DNA of 64,000 nucleotides from Telmatactis stephensoni (Eukaryota > Cnidaria > Anthozoa > Actiniaria > Isophelliidae), in NCBI GenBank assembly GCA_029948255.1, contig JALIZF010001481.1, positions 1 to 64,000 on the forward strand, given 5' to 3'. The position numbers were made by a program, and so were the translations under genes. Shown here piece by piece: positions 24,901 through 35,485 of this stretch. Position 1 is the stretch's first letter. Every line of letters begins with the position of its first letter. A model generated the notes under the pieces. It had not been told where the DNA came from and searched no databases. It worked only from the letters and a program-made list of their open reading frames with translations.

Positions 24901-27900
24901 TTGATTTTTATTGAACACAAACAACACTTTGAATGAAAAAGGTTTAAAGAAATAAAAAAACTAAAATGTCTTGGCCTGTTATGAAAAAAGGCTATTGTAC
25001 AACCAATTTCAAGAAAAACTGCTTTTCACGCATGCTTAATCGTGTAATAGGGCTTTCAAAGGCATATTTGCACTCGTTTTGGCACGCAATTCTCTCACGG
25101 CATGCTACAGGTCAAACAGGGCATGGAGTTCCTAATGTCTGTTGTATAAACTACTATACACCACTGGTGTGCGGCTTTATAGGAAGGAGAAAGTTATTAT
25201 ACAAATACGAGCTCTAAATAATAATAATAATAAATTTATTTAAAAGTGCTTTACAATCAATTAAAAAACTATATAAACTTAGAAATAAAGCTGCTAACCT
25301 CAGAGTAAAGGTGTGCTGAATAGGTTTCCTTGGAAAAGTCTAGTTCGCCTTTTTCTTCGTTCTCATGTAGGTCAAGAATACCACGGTTCAAGAACGTATA
25401 GTGATCAGCAGTCTCTAGATAGTTTCCAAAGTAGCTGTCAAATCCTCGATAAGTTGGCGTGTATCCCCACTCCACCATTCCAAGATGCCATTTACCAACC
25501 ATGTGTGTTGCATAGCCTGTTTTAAAAATTTAAAAAGTCATTAGACATTATCGTAGATCATTGTTTTGAAGATCATTGGGAACAGTGAAAGGAATTTGGA
25601 GTTGGTGGTGAGGAGAAACTGTTTTTGGAGGAAGGAGAAATACGAGTATCACAAATTTGAGGAACCGGTAGAATGTCAAAAAAGGAGAGAGGAGTTAGTA
25701 CAAAAAGTAGGAAAGAGCTTAGATTAATTTTACCTCCTCAGTCTCTCCGCTCTATTCAGAACAAGGAATGGACTGATTGGTTCGTAAATATAAAAAATGT
25801 GTCTTTTTCTAGATACCTGCTTCTTTCAGTCTTTCTGGCAAAAGTGTAAACTGCAATGGAAGTCCATAAGGTTTTTCGGGCAAAATGACGCTGTGTTGAA
25901 GACCTGAAACAAAGCCGTGTGATCAGTTTCATTTGAAGTCTCAAAGTAATATAGTGTTCTTACAATACTTGACTATCGTTTTTCTATCTCTCTTAACACT
26001 CCATCTTGGCCTGGTGATTGAAATAAAGTTCTTTTCAGGCGGCTCCATAACGTTTAGCATGCGCGCGCAATATCATGAGCATGCGCAACACTTGGAGAAT
26101 TTTTATTTAGTGACGTCACGCGCGTAGGCGATCCTTTTTAGGAACAAACTCCTACACTACACAGTAAAATCTTTTCATAATTTTACAGTGTTTTCACGCG
26201 TAATTTAGAGCCCCTGCAGTAATTGACGTAATATGAAACAAATAACCTCAAGCGTAATGACATCGAGTGAGTAAGTAAGTTGCTCTTTATTACCATGATT
26301 TGCAGTACATATTACATTTAAAAAAATTAACATGGTTTTGAGTTGTCTGTCCTCTTATTGATACAGTCTTGACGTCATAATATGTTCAAAACTCAAGTGA
26401 AATGACAAGCGCAGCGTTCTTTTTTTACAGCAATTATTTGAGATCAAAGTTAAAAAATCCTTTTCAAACGGAGCAACAGAACGAGCGCAATGGCAAATTA
26501 TTCCAACTTCCAAATATGGTTAGCATGTAAAACTTTGATATACGAATTTGCTCTAACAACTTGTTTGAGAGAAGTAAAAATTTCAGCAAATGTAAAAAAG
26601 CAACTTTCAAGCTAAATGTAAAGAATTGTATGGCAATTGAGCAAAAGGAGGCCTAAAATAAAAGTCATTTTCGATTCAAATTTTCACTTTGGATTAACAC
26701 TTTTATCCAACTTTTTTTATCAAAACCACTTACAAAATGCAACCTTTTTATAAAAACCACTTACAAAATACAACTTTTTTTATAAAAACCACTTACAAAA
26801 TATATTTTTAAACGTTTTAAAATTATCCTACAAACCGTTTTGTTCTTGTGGCACGCAATAGTTGTAAGCACGCAGACACAATAGTTGTAAACACGCAAAC
26901 GCAATAGCTGTAAACACGCAAAATATAAGATACAATTTGTTTCACTTGCAAATACCAAATCGAAAGAACTAACTATAACTACTGGTGTTCCACAGGGGTC
27001 TGTTTTAGGTCCTCTCCTGTTCTTAATATATATAAATGACTTCCAAAAATGTCATAATAACTTAGATCTACATCTTTTTGCAGATGATGCCAATATTTTT
27101 AACAGTGATAAAAATATTGTAGCATTAGAAAATACCATTAACCAACAGCTTCTGTCAATAAGCCAATGGCTTGCTACTAACAAATTAACTTTGAACGTAG
27201 ATAAAACTAAATACATAATTTTCCATCCTCACCAAAAAAGAAGAAACTTTGTTTTGAATTTAACTATAAACAACCGTAATATAGTCGAAACTTCTAACAT
27301 GAAATACCTTGGGGTAACATTAGACAAACATTTGAACTGGAAGGAACATATTAATCAAGTATCAAAAAAGATTAGAAGGAATATTGGCATCTTATCTAGG
27401 CTTCGTCATTATCTAGATTTAAATAATCTCATTCAGTTGTATTTTTCATTGATTCATCCTTTTCTAACCTATGGTCTTATTGTGTGGGGTAATACATACC
27501 CTACTACTCTAAATCCAAAGTTATCTTACTCCAAAAAAAGGCTGTTCGCATTATTACATTTTCCAAACTTTCGAGACCATTCATCCCCTTTGTTTAAAAT
27601 ATGTAACATCATGAAATTCTCAGATCTTATATGTATGACAAATGCAGTATTTATGTTTGATTATTACACAGGTTTGCTTCCTCCACCATTTGATCTTTTT
27701 TTCACTCCTATTAAAAATGTTCACCATCATAATACTAGATTAGCATCAAAAAAATCTTACAAACTCCCTGGAGCAAGGACAAACTATGCACAATTTCAAT
27801 TCGTTTCCAAGGACCATCTGTATGGAATAGTCTAGATGAGACTCTCAAAACATTCAATCGTAAGACGTTCAAGTCTAAACTTAGAGAAAATTTAATGTCT

Positions 27901-29367
27901 AATTATTAACCTGGTAACTCCCCTCTCTTGGTAATTCTTGTATTTTCTTTTTCTTCTCTTCTTTATCTGATTTTCTGTTTTTTCTATTATAGTAATTTAA
28001 CATTAATATTATTGTATCCATTTTTTTCCTATTCAATTTTCCTATTTGTACTATTGTATATGTAGCTGGGTTAAAAATGAAAAATTATTCTTGTCGCACG
28101 CAACAGTTGTAAGCAAGTTGTAGCTAGGATGTTGCATGCGACAAGTTGTAAGCCAACATTGAATCATATGTAAATTAACCTTATATAAGAATAAGTGTTG
28201 TTCAAAGCTCAAGTGTTTTCTTACAAAAACTTTAGGTTATTTTTAGTTGGTTTTGGTTGATAAAAGTCAAATTAAAGTGTTAATCCAAAGTGAAAAGTTG
28301 AATCCGGCCTCCAGTTACTCGCTTGCCATATATATTCTTTGCATTCAGCTTGAAAGTTGCTAAACTAGAATAATAAATAAATAAATTAAATAAATAAATA
28401 AATAAATTTGGGGTAGCTCATCACCCTTCCTCGCAGCCAACTGAGTGCTGAATTACGAAGGGCGCAGCTCAACGTGATCGAGTCGAAGGTTTACAAGGGC
28501 GCTTTCATTACGAGACAATTGAACAATCACACATTTACATACAAATTTACATACACATACAAGTAGCAGCCACCATACGACTCATGTCTGATCACGGAGC
28601 ACAGCTTAGATCGAAACTAATAATAAATTTAATTTATTTAATTTAAATAATAAGAATAAATGTAGAAAATAATAACTTTGTATAAGTCCAAAAACAGTTT
28701 AAACAGGCATTTCATCCCATTAGAACAGTTTCTAACTGATATCAAAAGAATTAGTGAGTGTTAATCCAAAGCGGTGATTTGACCTAAAACGTGCAAGAAG
28801 TGGCTAGTTTTATTACTCGAGATTGAAAAAGTATCTTAATCAAAATTTCTCTATATTTGCGTGGTTTTAAATTAAAGCCGAAGTTATGCAAAAGTCACAT
28901 GGAAAAAATTCATCGAAAAAACTAAGCAACTAAACATTGGAAGTGTAGAATGTATTCTTTCACCAGAGAGAAAGAGAATGTTGTTCAGATGGATTCAAGC
29001 GCGAAATAGCTACTGAACAGCATCGATGCCCACTTTTCAGCCCGACTCCACCGCCCCTGAAAAGGGACAATTCCAAGTGCCTAGTATGTTCATCTACCTT
29101 ACCTGTGTGTATAGCGTACATTCCAGTCATAAGAGCGCCCCTGGTTGGAGTACATAAAGGTTGTACATAGTAGTTATTCAGGATAACACCGTCGTGAGCC
29201 AGCTTGTCAATGTGTGGGGTTTTCATGACGGAATCATTTGCGTATCCCAAGTCACCCCAACCCAAATCATCGGCTACTATTAATACTATATGGGGTGGGT
29301 TTGCACTACTACAGTAGGTAAGAACTGTAGCAACAACCACCAGACCTAACACCAATCCGCGATACAT
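21940..29367 (-). CDS. Arylsulfatase B/I/J-like sulfatase, array copy B
   Basis: Exons: 29367-29103, 25903-25817, 25516-25299, 24570-24356, 23884-23664, 22741-22482 and 22308-21940; 1635 nt, 544 residues, no internal stop. CTPTR, GKWHLG, VTHEP, TDNGG and LRGYK are all intact. Exon 2 reads ILP where the other three complete copies read IWP, so a conserved Trp has become Leu. The last exon begins LYYIHLVKE, one codon longer than in the sister copies, and ends with a basic tail ([12 protein letters not shown]...). Intron 1 is 3.2 kb and holds a LINE fragment. An in-frame ATG 24 codons upstream of MYRG also exists (29439), but the signal peptide starts at 29367. The sequence upstream of the ATG diverges from A, C and D within about 25 bp, so this copy probably has a different promoter. 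Likely functional, with possible expression divergence. Confidence 0.9.
22381..22425 (-). ncRNA. Decayed hammerhead-like terminus of a Penelope-like element, copy B intron 6
   Basis: The minus strand reads GACGAAGTTGCGAGTTGTCC then GCCGAAACATGTC. GAAAC..GTC and the GACGA half match a hammerhead core, but the invariant C-U before GA is replaced by G-A, so cleavage is not expected. The identical change is in copy C. Confidence 0.4.
22924..23315. mobile_element. MITE with poly-G ends, copy B intron 5
   Basis: Inverted ends: a long G run then TCCATTATAAAAGGATCGGG and ATGCTCGTCG at the left; CGACGAGCATACCCGATC and AATGGAG then C run at the right. The interior repeats GTATCTCTTAGGGGT. The same insertion is in copy C intron 5, absent from A, D and E. 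Confidence 0.7.
24630..24864. mobile_element. MITE in copy B intron 3
   Basis: Orthologue of the intron 3 MITE of copy A, with inner pair GTTTTGGGCGGCGGCAC and GTGCCGCGCCCAAAGCGC. Confidence 0.6.
26712..26922. repeat. Short tandem repeats, copy B intron 1
   Basis: First a unit of about 30 bp (TTTATAAAAACCACTTACAA…) three times, then a 24-bp unit (CGCAATAGTTGTAAGCACGC variants) three times. The first array is also in copy C intron 1 (41236-41352). Confidence 0.75.
26950..28065 (+). mobile_element. 5'-truncated LINE (CR1/L2/Jockey-like) in copy B intron 1
   Basis: Starts inside the reverse-transcriptase domain: [14 protein letters not shown], then IYINDF, then the catalytic LFADDAN (YADD-equivalent), then [15 protein letters not shown]. 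The frame is open for about 290 residues to TAG at 27833-27835, but a one-base frameshift near 27795 separates it from the normal tail ([12 protein letters not shown] … [11 protein letters not shown], ending 27909). The 5' half, endonuclease and ORF1 are missing, so it is dead on arrival. Inserted in antisense to the sulfatase gene. Copy C lacks it at the matching place. Confidence 0.85.
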
Positions 29368-29471
29368 CTTTGGAAAAGGATTCGACGAGAGTAGACTCAA
29401 ATTGACAGTTTGATCATGGTCAGGAATAATTACGGACATCGTTTTTGAATTAATTAAAAAATTACATTTAG

Positions 29472-29658
29472 AGGTTAACGCACTCAGCGAGTGAATTATC
29501 GGGATTTATCTTCACGAGTTTGCTAACAATGAACGAGAAATTTTAAATACTGCACGAGGCGTTAGCCGAGTGCAGTATGAAAAAATTTCGAGTTCATTGT
29601 TAGTAAACGAGTGAAGATAAAATCCCGATAATTCACGAGCAAAGAGTGCGTTAACCTT
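29472..29658. repeat. Fold-back element upstream of copy B exon 1
   Basis: Arms AGGTTAACGCACTC / GAGTGCGTTAACCT and GTGAATTATCGGGATTT / its complement, 75-80 bp each, around the loop GAGGCGTTAGCCGAG. It lies only 105 bp upstream of the B start codon and replaces sequence conserved in A, C and D. Confidence 0.75.
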
Positions 29659-29885
29659 TTTATTATTCAATTTGAATACACTGCAGAAGCAGGCTAAAAC
29701 TGTCAGTCGACATCTAAGATCACTAGAAATAAGCTTAACTCAAGTCACTCAAAATAGTACTGACTTATTCAAAATTTATTTAATAGCATTTGGTAATTTT
29801 AACAATACAAAATAAACCTTTCAGAAGAAAACTAGGAGAAAAGTACCGTGATACAAGAACTTTAGATTAAAGATAATAAACGAGT

Positions 29886-31170
29886 TCTCAGAATGAGTTT
29901 GACTAATTGTCGCGGGTCGCGTGTTCGATGTCGCGGGTGCGGGTGGTTGGTCGCGGGTGCGGGTAGGATTGTCGCGGGTGCGAAATTCAAAAAAAAAAAA
30001 AAAAAAAAAAAAAGACAAACAAAACAAAATACAAAAAACATAAACAAAAAAAAACACAACAACAACAACAAAAAAAACAGGATTCACGAAATTTAATATT
30101 TCCAAGTCATTCTGCACTGTAGTAACGCGATCCGCTTACTTATTCAGCCGTCAGACAAATAACAATGCTTCCTGCGGTCTGCAGCGTCTAGGAAAACTGT
30201 TGTCAATCTGTCAATATTCATTTTGAGGGCTTCTTCTTGTGTTTGATGTTTATGTGATGACTCCGTGTTGTTTGACCCTACAGTACTTGAATGTTTTCTC
30301 TATGCGTTTATCGCTCAAATGCCTGAAGGTTCAGTATATCTCAGTCCCTCGGGCACCAGTTATGTCAGTACATCTAACAATGTAGCTGATTTGACTTTGT
30401 CATGCACAGTATCTAAAGCGTTACCCTGGGTTCCAGGGGTTTATCGTCACGTTCCGACGTTTATTTACTTGATAGGACAGTCACACGACGAGAAACGTTT
30501 ATTTTCGCTTCTCGCGCCTTCGGCGCTCGCCAACTCTCTGAGGAAAGCGAGTAATAGACCCTTGGAGCCCAGGGTACTAAAGCGTAACAAATGTTTCACA
30601 ATTTTGATGACAGTTTTGTTTATTACACATATCAAAGAATTTTTAGTTGTGCCGGTCACAGACCGTCACAAACCTATGGAATTAAGCGATATGTTTGCTA
30701 AAAATGAATAACAAGAATGAATCCGGGTTTATTCGACACACGAGCAAATGTCTAGGTCAGTTTTTAAGTTGTCACGGCATAGAGATACTGTAGGGTCAAA
30801 CAACACGGAGTCATCACATAAACATCAAACACAAGAAGAAGCCCTCAAAATGAATATTGACAGATTGACAACAGTTTTCCTAGATGCTGCAGATCGCAGG
30901 AAGCATTGTTATTTGTCTGACGGCTGAATAAGTAAGCGGATCGCGTTACTACAGTGCAGAATGACTTGGAAATATTAAATTTCGTGAATCCTGTTTTTGT
31001 TGTTGTTGTTGTTGTGTTTTGTTTTTTTTTGTACTTCGATTTCTTCCCTTTTTTTAGTTTTTTGTCTTTTTTTTTTTTTGAATTTCGCACCCGCGACAAT
31101 CCTACCCGCACCCGCGACATCGAACACGCGACCCGCGACCCGCGACGAATAGTCAAACTCTCTCAGAATC
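29886..31170. mobile_element. 1.28-kb element with about 390-bp inverted arms
   Basis: Left arm 29886-30284, right arm 30787-31170, near-identical in inverse orientation: each runs from a GTCGCGGGT-rich end through a poly-A/poly-T tract to TACTGTAGGGTCAAACAAC. The 500-bp centre contains a second, weaker inverted pair (TAAAGCGTTACCCTGGG / CCCAGGGTACTAAAGCG). An open frame in the centre (30265-30711) has no recognisable domain. Confidence 0.75.
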
Positions 31171-31509
31171 CATGTTTACAACTTGCTCGGTAAAATTGAA
31201 ATCGTCCATAAGTCTTATAAACAAAGAACTCAGACTTTTTTGGATCGTTAAAAGTGATTCAGCACTGAGTCCTAGAACTCGGTAAGTGAAAGGTCTAGAA
31301 AATTATCGCTGGAGTTTTGGATATAGGTTTAAACTGGCGACTTACGGTTGAAACGCTGCTAAACCTTGGTGCATGAAGCCGGGAAGAAGTAGTTTTCGTT
31401 TGTCGACAGCCGAAGGCTGAAGTACTCGTTTTCTTCGATTTCTGATAAAATTTCTTTACCCCATCTGAGAGAAGTTGCGGGGAAAGGATTTCCAGACTTT
31501 CTGTTGGAT

Positions 31510-31890
31510 ATTTTTTGGATAGCCAGTCTAAAAAACAAAAATTATAATGATGAATTTGCAAAGCCGGCGAATAGTGTTTTGACAAAAACAACACGCCAAA
31601 AACTGAATACGGTTTGAATGAAAGTTAGAACTTCGTAAGCTTACCGTTAAAAACAGAGACAGACTTGTGGCGACAGACTTTCTAAACTTTCTATGAGATA
31701 GGTTTTGGATAACCAGTCTAAAAAACAGGAAATATTAAGATGAATTTGGAAAGCCGGCGAACTCTGTTTTTAAGCCGTTGAAATATGTTGATCTCAGTAA
31801 GCTCCAAAAACTTCAATGAAATTGAGTTTACCTTCAAAACAGGCACGCTAAGCAGTTTTAAGTATGCTCGTTGATCTTCTCTTTTTCGAA
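31510..31890. repeat. Tandem duplication, about 190-bp unit x 2
   Basis: ACCAGTCTAAAAAACA and AAAGCCGGCGAA recur near 31520 and 31712 with diverged sequence between. Function unknown. Confidence 0.5.
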
Positions 31891-32779
31891 AAATCCTCAA
31901 ATTTACCACCAGGAACATTTTTTCTTTCCAACTATGCGTTATTGCCTATGATTTATTCTATTATTACGTCGGTATTATTACGTCGTGACGTGTTGTCACG
32001 TCATAACCACACGTCACGTGATACAAACTGACCAATCAGAAAATCAGAATTTGTACAGTGTATGAAAATTGAATAATAAATATGAATAAACTTTGACGCT
32101 TCAATGAACGCATACAAATCAACGAAAAAATACTCAGCTTGAAGCGTTTTGGAAGTGAAAATGAACGCATAAAGATTTCACCTATTTGCTTCAAACTAAT
32201 ATTGGTAATGTATAACCACCATATTTTGTGATAATCCAACCACGCAAATAACGTCCACGTTTTCGATTTAGAGATATGACGCTTTTAATATGTGTATTTT
32301 TGCAGTTTGGCAATAAAAACGCCAATTTCCCATACATTTTGTTTCTAATTTACGAAAAGAAAGGGTTTATCATAGAGGACCAGCTGATGAATTTGTTTTA
32401 GAGGAAAGATGATGATGTCTACTGTGCAAATCTATTTGGGCAATTTTGGTTGTGATAACTGGTCAAAGATGATCATCCTTGAAATATTCGGATTTACGCT
32501 CGCTATAAGAAGATGTATGGGGAAGTTTGTGGTTATTCGTCGTATGAAAATGATCAAAAAGGAAAGGTAAGATTTTAAGTTTTTAATATAATTTGTATTC
32601 TGAAAGTTCTGAGAGATGTAGGACTTAATAGATTGGTTTGGTCTTTTGTAAGAATTTAACTTTCAGAAACTATATCCGCGAATATATTTTTTCCTCAGGC
32701 TATTTCTTTGCAAAACACAACGCTATTTTGTTTTTCTCGTGACGAAATCCGCTGATCTATTGCGCCCGCGATATGACCG

Positions 32780-33960
32780 GAATTGCTGGCGATGTGGTCA
32801 TCTTTGCGCAACATGGAAGTAAATATGAAGCATATCTTGTTTACTTCTACCACATTCCATAAAACTCCTAGAATGTGACTAGTTCGAATGTTGATTCTCA
32901 AGTTAAAATAAACTTCCCAGCAACGTTTATTCTCAAATGTTATGCAGACTCTAATTAAGACGTCAGTTTCATGGTTGCTGTGGGGCATGGGGAAGTGAAA
33001 GCGCCACATATCTGGTTCCGTTCTACCACTTTGAATAAAACTATTAGAATGTGATTAGTTCGAATGTTGATTCTCAAGTTGAAACAGTAAAACTCCTAGA
33101 ATGTGACCAGTTCCAATGTTGATTCTCAAGTTGAAATAAACTTCCCAGTACAAGTTATTGAGAAACATTAAGCAGACTAAAAGCTAAGACAGTTTGATGG
33201 TTACTGCGCGGCATTGAAGTGAAAGGGACGCATATCTTGTTTCTACCACCTAGAATGGGATTAATTTGAATGACAACAAGACTTTATATATTGTACTCAC
33301 AGTCTTACTGCTACATAGTTATCTGAAAGAAATTAAATGTTTAGGAGTACCAACTTCCAAAAATAACTTAAAAGCTAAAAATGCTTGGACGTTGGATTGC
33401 ATTATGTTGTATTGAATCTCAAATTACGTCTTCCTAGTAAAAGTTATTCGCAAAGGTTACGCAGACTCTAAGACGGTTTGATGGTTATTGTGTGGCATGG
33501 CATGAAAGTGGAAAGGATGCATATTTTGTTCCGTTCTACCACTTTGAATTAAACTTCTAGAAAGAGTCCAATTTGAATATTGAAACACCCTTTCAGTAAA
33601 AGTTATTCATAAAGATTGAGCTGACTATAAGTCAGTTTGATGGTCTTTGTGTAGCTTGTAATGGAAGTAAATAGGATTCACATCTAATGTTCTGTTTTAC
33701 CACTTTGAATAATGTTCAGAATGGGACTTAAGTTTGAATTATGAATATCAGGTTGAAATGACCTTTTACCAGTAAAACTGTTATTTATAAAAGTTAAGCA
33801 GACTATAAGACAGATTGATGGTCATGCATTGCGCTGCATGGACCTTGAATAAAACTACTAGAATGGGACTTAAATTTGGTTGTTAAATCACTCCCACATT
33901 GAAAGTTCTTTGCAGTGGTAATTATAAAACAGACTTTAACACGCTTTACAGCTCTCTTCT
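32780..33960. repeat. Satellite-like array, about 165-bp degenerate unit
   Basis: Each unit carries GAAGTGAAAG, CATATCTTGTTCCGTTCTACCAC, AGAATGTGACTAGTTCGAATG, TTGATTCTCAAGTTGAA and AAGCAGACTCTAAGACAG in that order. The same family lies upstream of copies C and D. Confidence 0.7.
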
Positions 33961-34584
33961 ATCAATGTCTTTAAATCTAACTACTAAAGAAGCTTGACCT
34001 GTCTGTGTCAATAGTCTATAGTTTATGATAATATTTCGCAAATGTACATATCTATTTTTTTATACTTTTATGACATATTATTCACTGGAACTTTATACCT
34101 TTTACTAGCACGGCTTTCTTGTAAAACAAATGTTCAATTGGATATAGAAATCCCGTGGGTAACTGAATAAAGAACAGTTCAGTTCCGTTCTCTCCTGATG
34201 TTCTAATTGGCACCTTCCCATACAAAAACATTCGGATGTTTTTTAAAATGGTTCATAGTGCATAAGTTTTCTTAGCAACGGAAACATGTTGGTGAATATG
34301 AAGCTTTACTAGTGACAGGGACTGGAAGAATGGATGACAGTCAGCTAGTCACTAAAACCCAAAATGACCAAAGACTCCTTAAAATGGCCCACAACCACCA
34401 GCCCAAAGGTAACACGCGAACTGAAGTATTTCTTTTTATATAATCACACTAAAACTAACATTCAATCAAAAATGTTTCACAAAATTAGACAAAGGGAATT
34501 GGAAGTTGGAGCCACTAGGTAAGACCTTTTATAATTGTATAACGAATTTTTATCATGTAATTCCAAAAGTCACAGTACAGAAAT

Positions 34585-34830
34585 ATAATTACCATAGCTG
34601 GAAAGAGCACATCAAAATGAGTAAAACTGTGAAGTTTGAATGAAGTAACTTTCAAACTCACGAAGATATGAATTTTCCGAAATCGAAATTTTGTATGAAA
34701 ACATTCTACCAGTAAAGGTTTTCTTATAAATTCACACTTTTCAAAAATTCATGTTCTCGCGAGTTTTGGATTTAATTCCTTAAAACTTCACTGTCTTGCT
34801 AATTTTAACATGCTCTTTCCAGCTATGGTA
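34585..34830. repeat. Hairpin element (shared with 45815-46085)
   Basis: ATTACCATAGCTGGAAAGAGCA is repeated inverted near 34810-34830, with further inverted pairs inside (AAACTGTGAAGTTT). An almost identical copy stands at 45815-46085, marking a large duplicated block. Confidence 0.65.
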
Positions 34831-35096
34831 ATTCTTTTTCCGTTTTACGAATTTAAAAATACCTGAAAAAGCTCATTGTGAAGGATATTAAATGACCTGT
34901 AAACTTTAGATCGAGCCATGTTGATTGAATCCAACGCCATTTACGTAGTTTTCGTACGCAGTTTCATCTTTGAAGAATACATTGACTTTTGGTCTACTCT
35001 TGTCTTTTTCCGCCTTTTTGTAAATGGTAATCCATACATTTCTTAGTCAATTGTTTTTAACGGCTGTATCTCGTTTGATATTGATTCGACAAACTG

Positions 35097-35098
<2 letters not shown>

Positions 35099-35164
<66 letters not shown>
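35099..35164. repeat. (GA)n microsatellite
   Basis: Thirty-odd GA units, at the border of the C downstream flank; counterpart at 46319-46366 for D. Confidence 0.95.
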
Positions 35165-35168
<4 letters not shown>

Positions 35169-35261
35169 GAGATCAGTCTTTGTGTGCCCAACCCAACCTG
35201 CTAAAAGTATTCAATTGAGTAAGTCAATCAAAAATACTTCATTCCTGATTATCTTATACTC

Positions 35262-35267
35262 TTTATT
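35262..35267 (-). promoter_or_regulatory. Poly(A) signal, copy C
   Basis: AATAAA on the gene strand at the same place as in B and E. Confidence 0.5.
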
Positions 35268-35485
35268 CTTAATAATAACAGGTACTTTTGATGAGAAATA
35301 TCAACTAGCCTAAGAAAACAGGCGTCTGTTTCGCTCTCTCTCTCCTTGACCCGACTGGATTCAACTTAATTTAACAGTTAACTATTACTGATTTAGCTCA
35401 ATTTTATCGTATGACTTCGCTTTACCAAATATATGGCAAGGAAGATATTTCTATTTATCTAAGCACGTGATCCTTTCTTTCCTCT

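Larger units (their letters stand above)
29368..35485. other. Intergenic region B-C
   Basis: Contains the fold-back at 29472, the 1.28-kb inverted repeat (29886-31170), a tandem duplication (31510-31890), the satellite-like array (32780-33960), a hairpin element (34585-34830) and (GA)n. I see no host exon; 32000-32700 holds nothing I can name. Confidence 0.5.

Noticed and set aside
28960..29102. Extension of sulfatase exon 1 of B past the donor (also 42166-42308 in C)
   Set aside because: Reads through a GTAAG donor into intron; sister copies and exon 2 phase support splicing.
29821..30117. Phe/Val-rich membrane-like frame
   Set aside because: Translation of a poly-T/poly-A tract.
30265..30711. 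148-codon plus-strand frame
   Set aside because: Spans an arm and the centre of an inverted-repeat element; no domain seen.
35098..35313. Frame starting with a Glu-Arg repeat (also 46318-46515)
   Set aside because: Translation of a (GA)n microsatellite.
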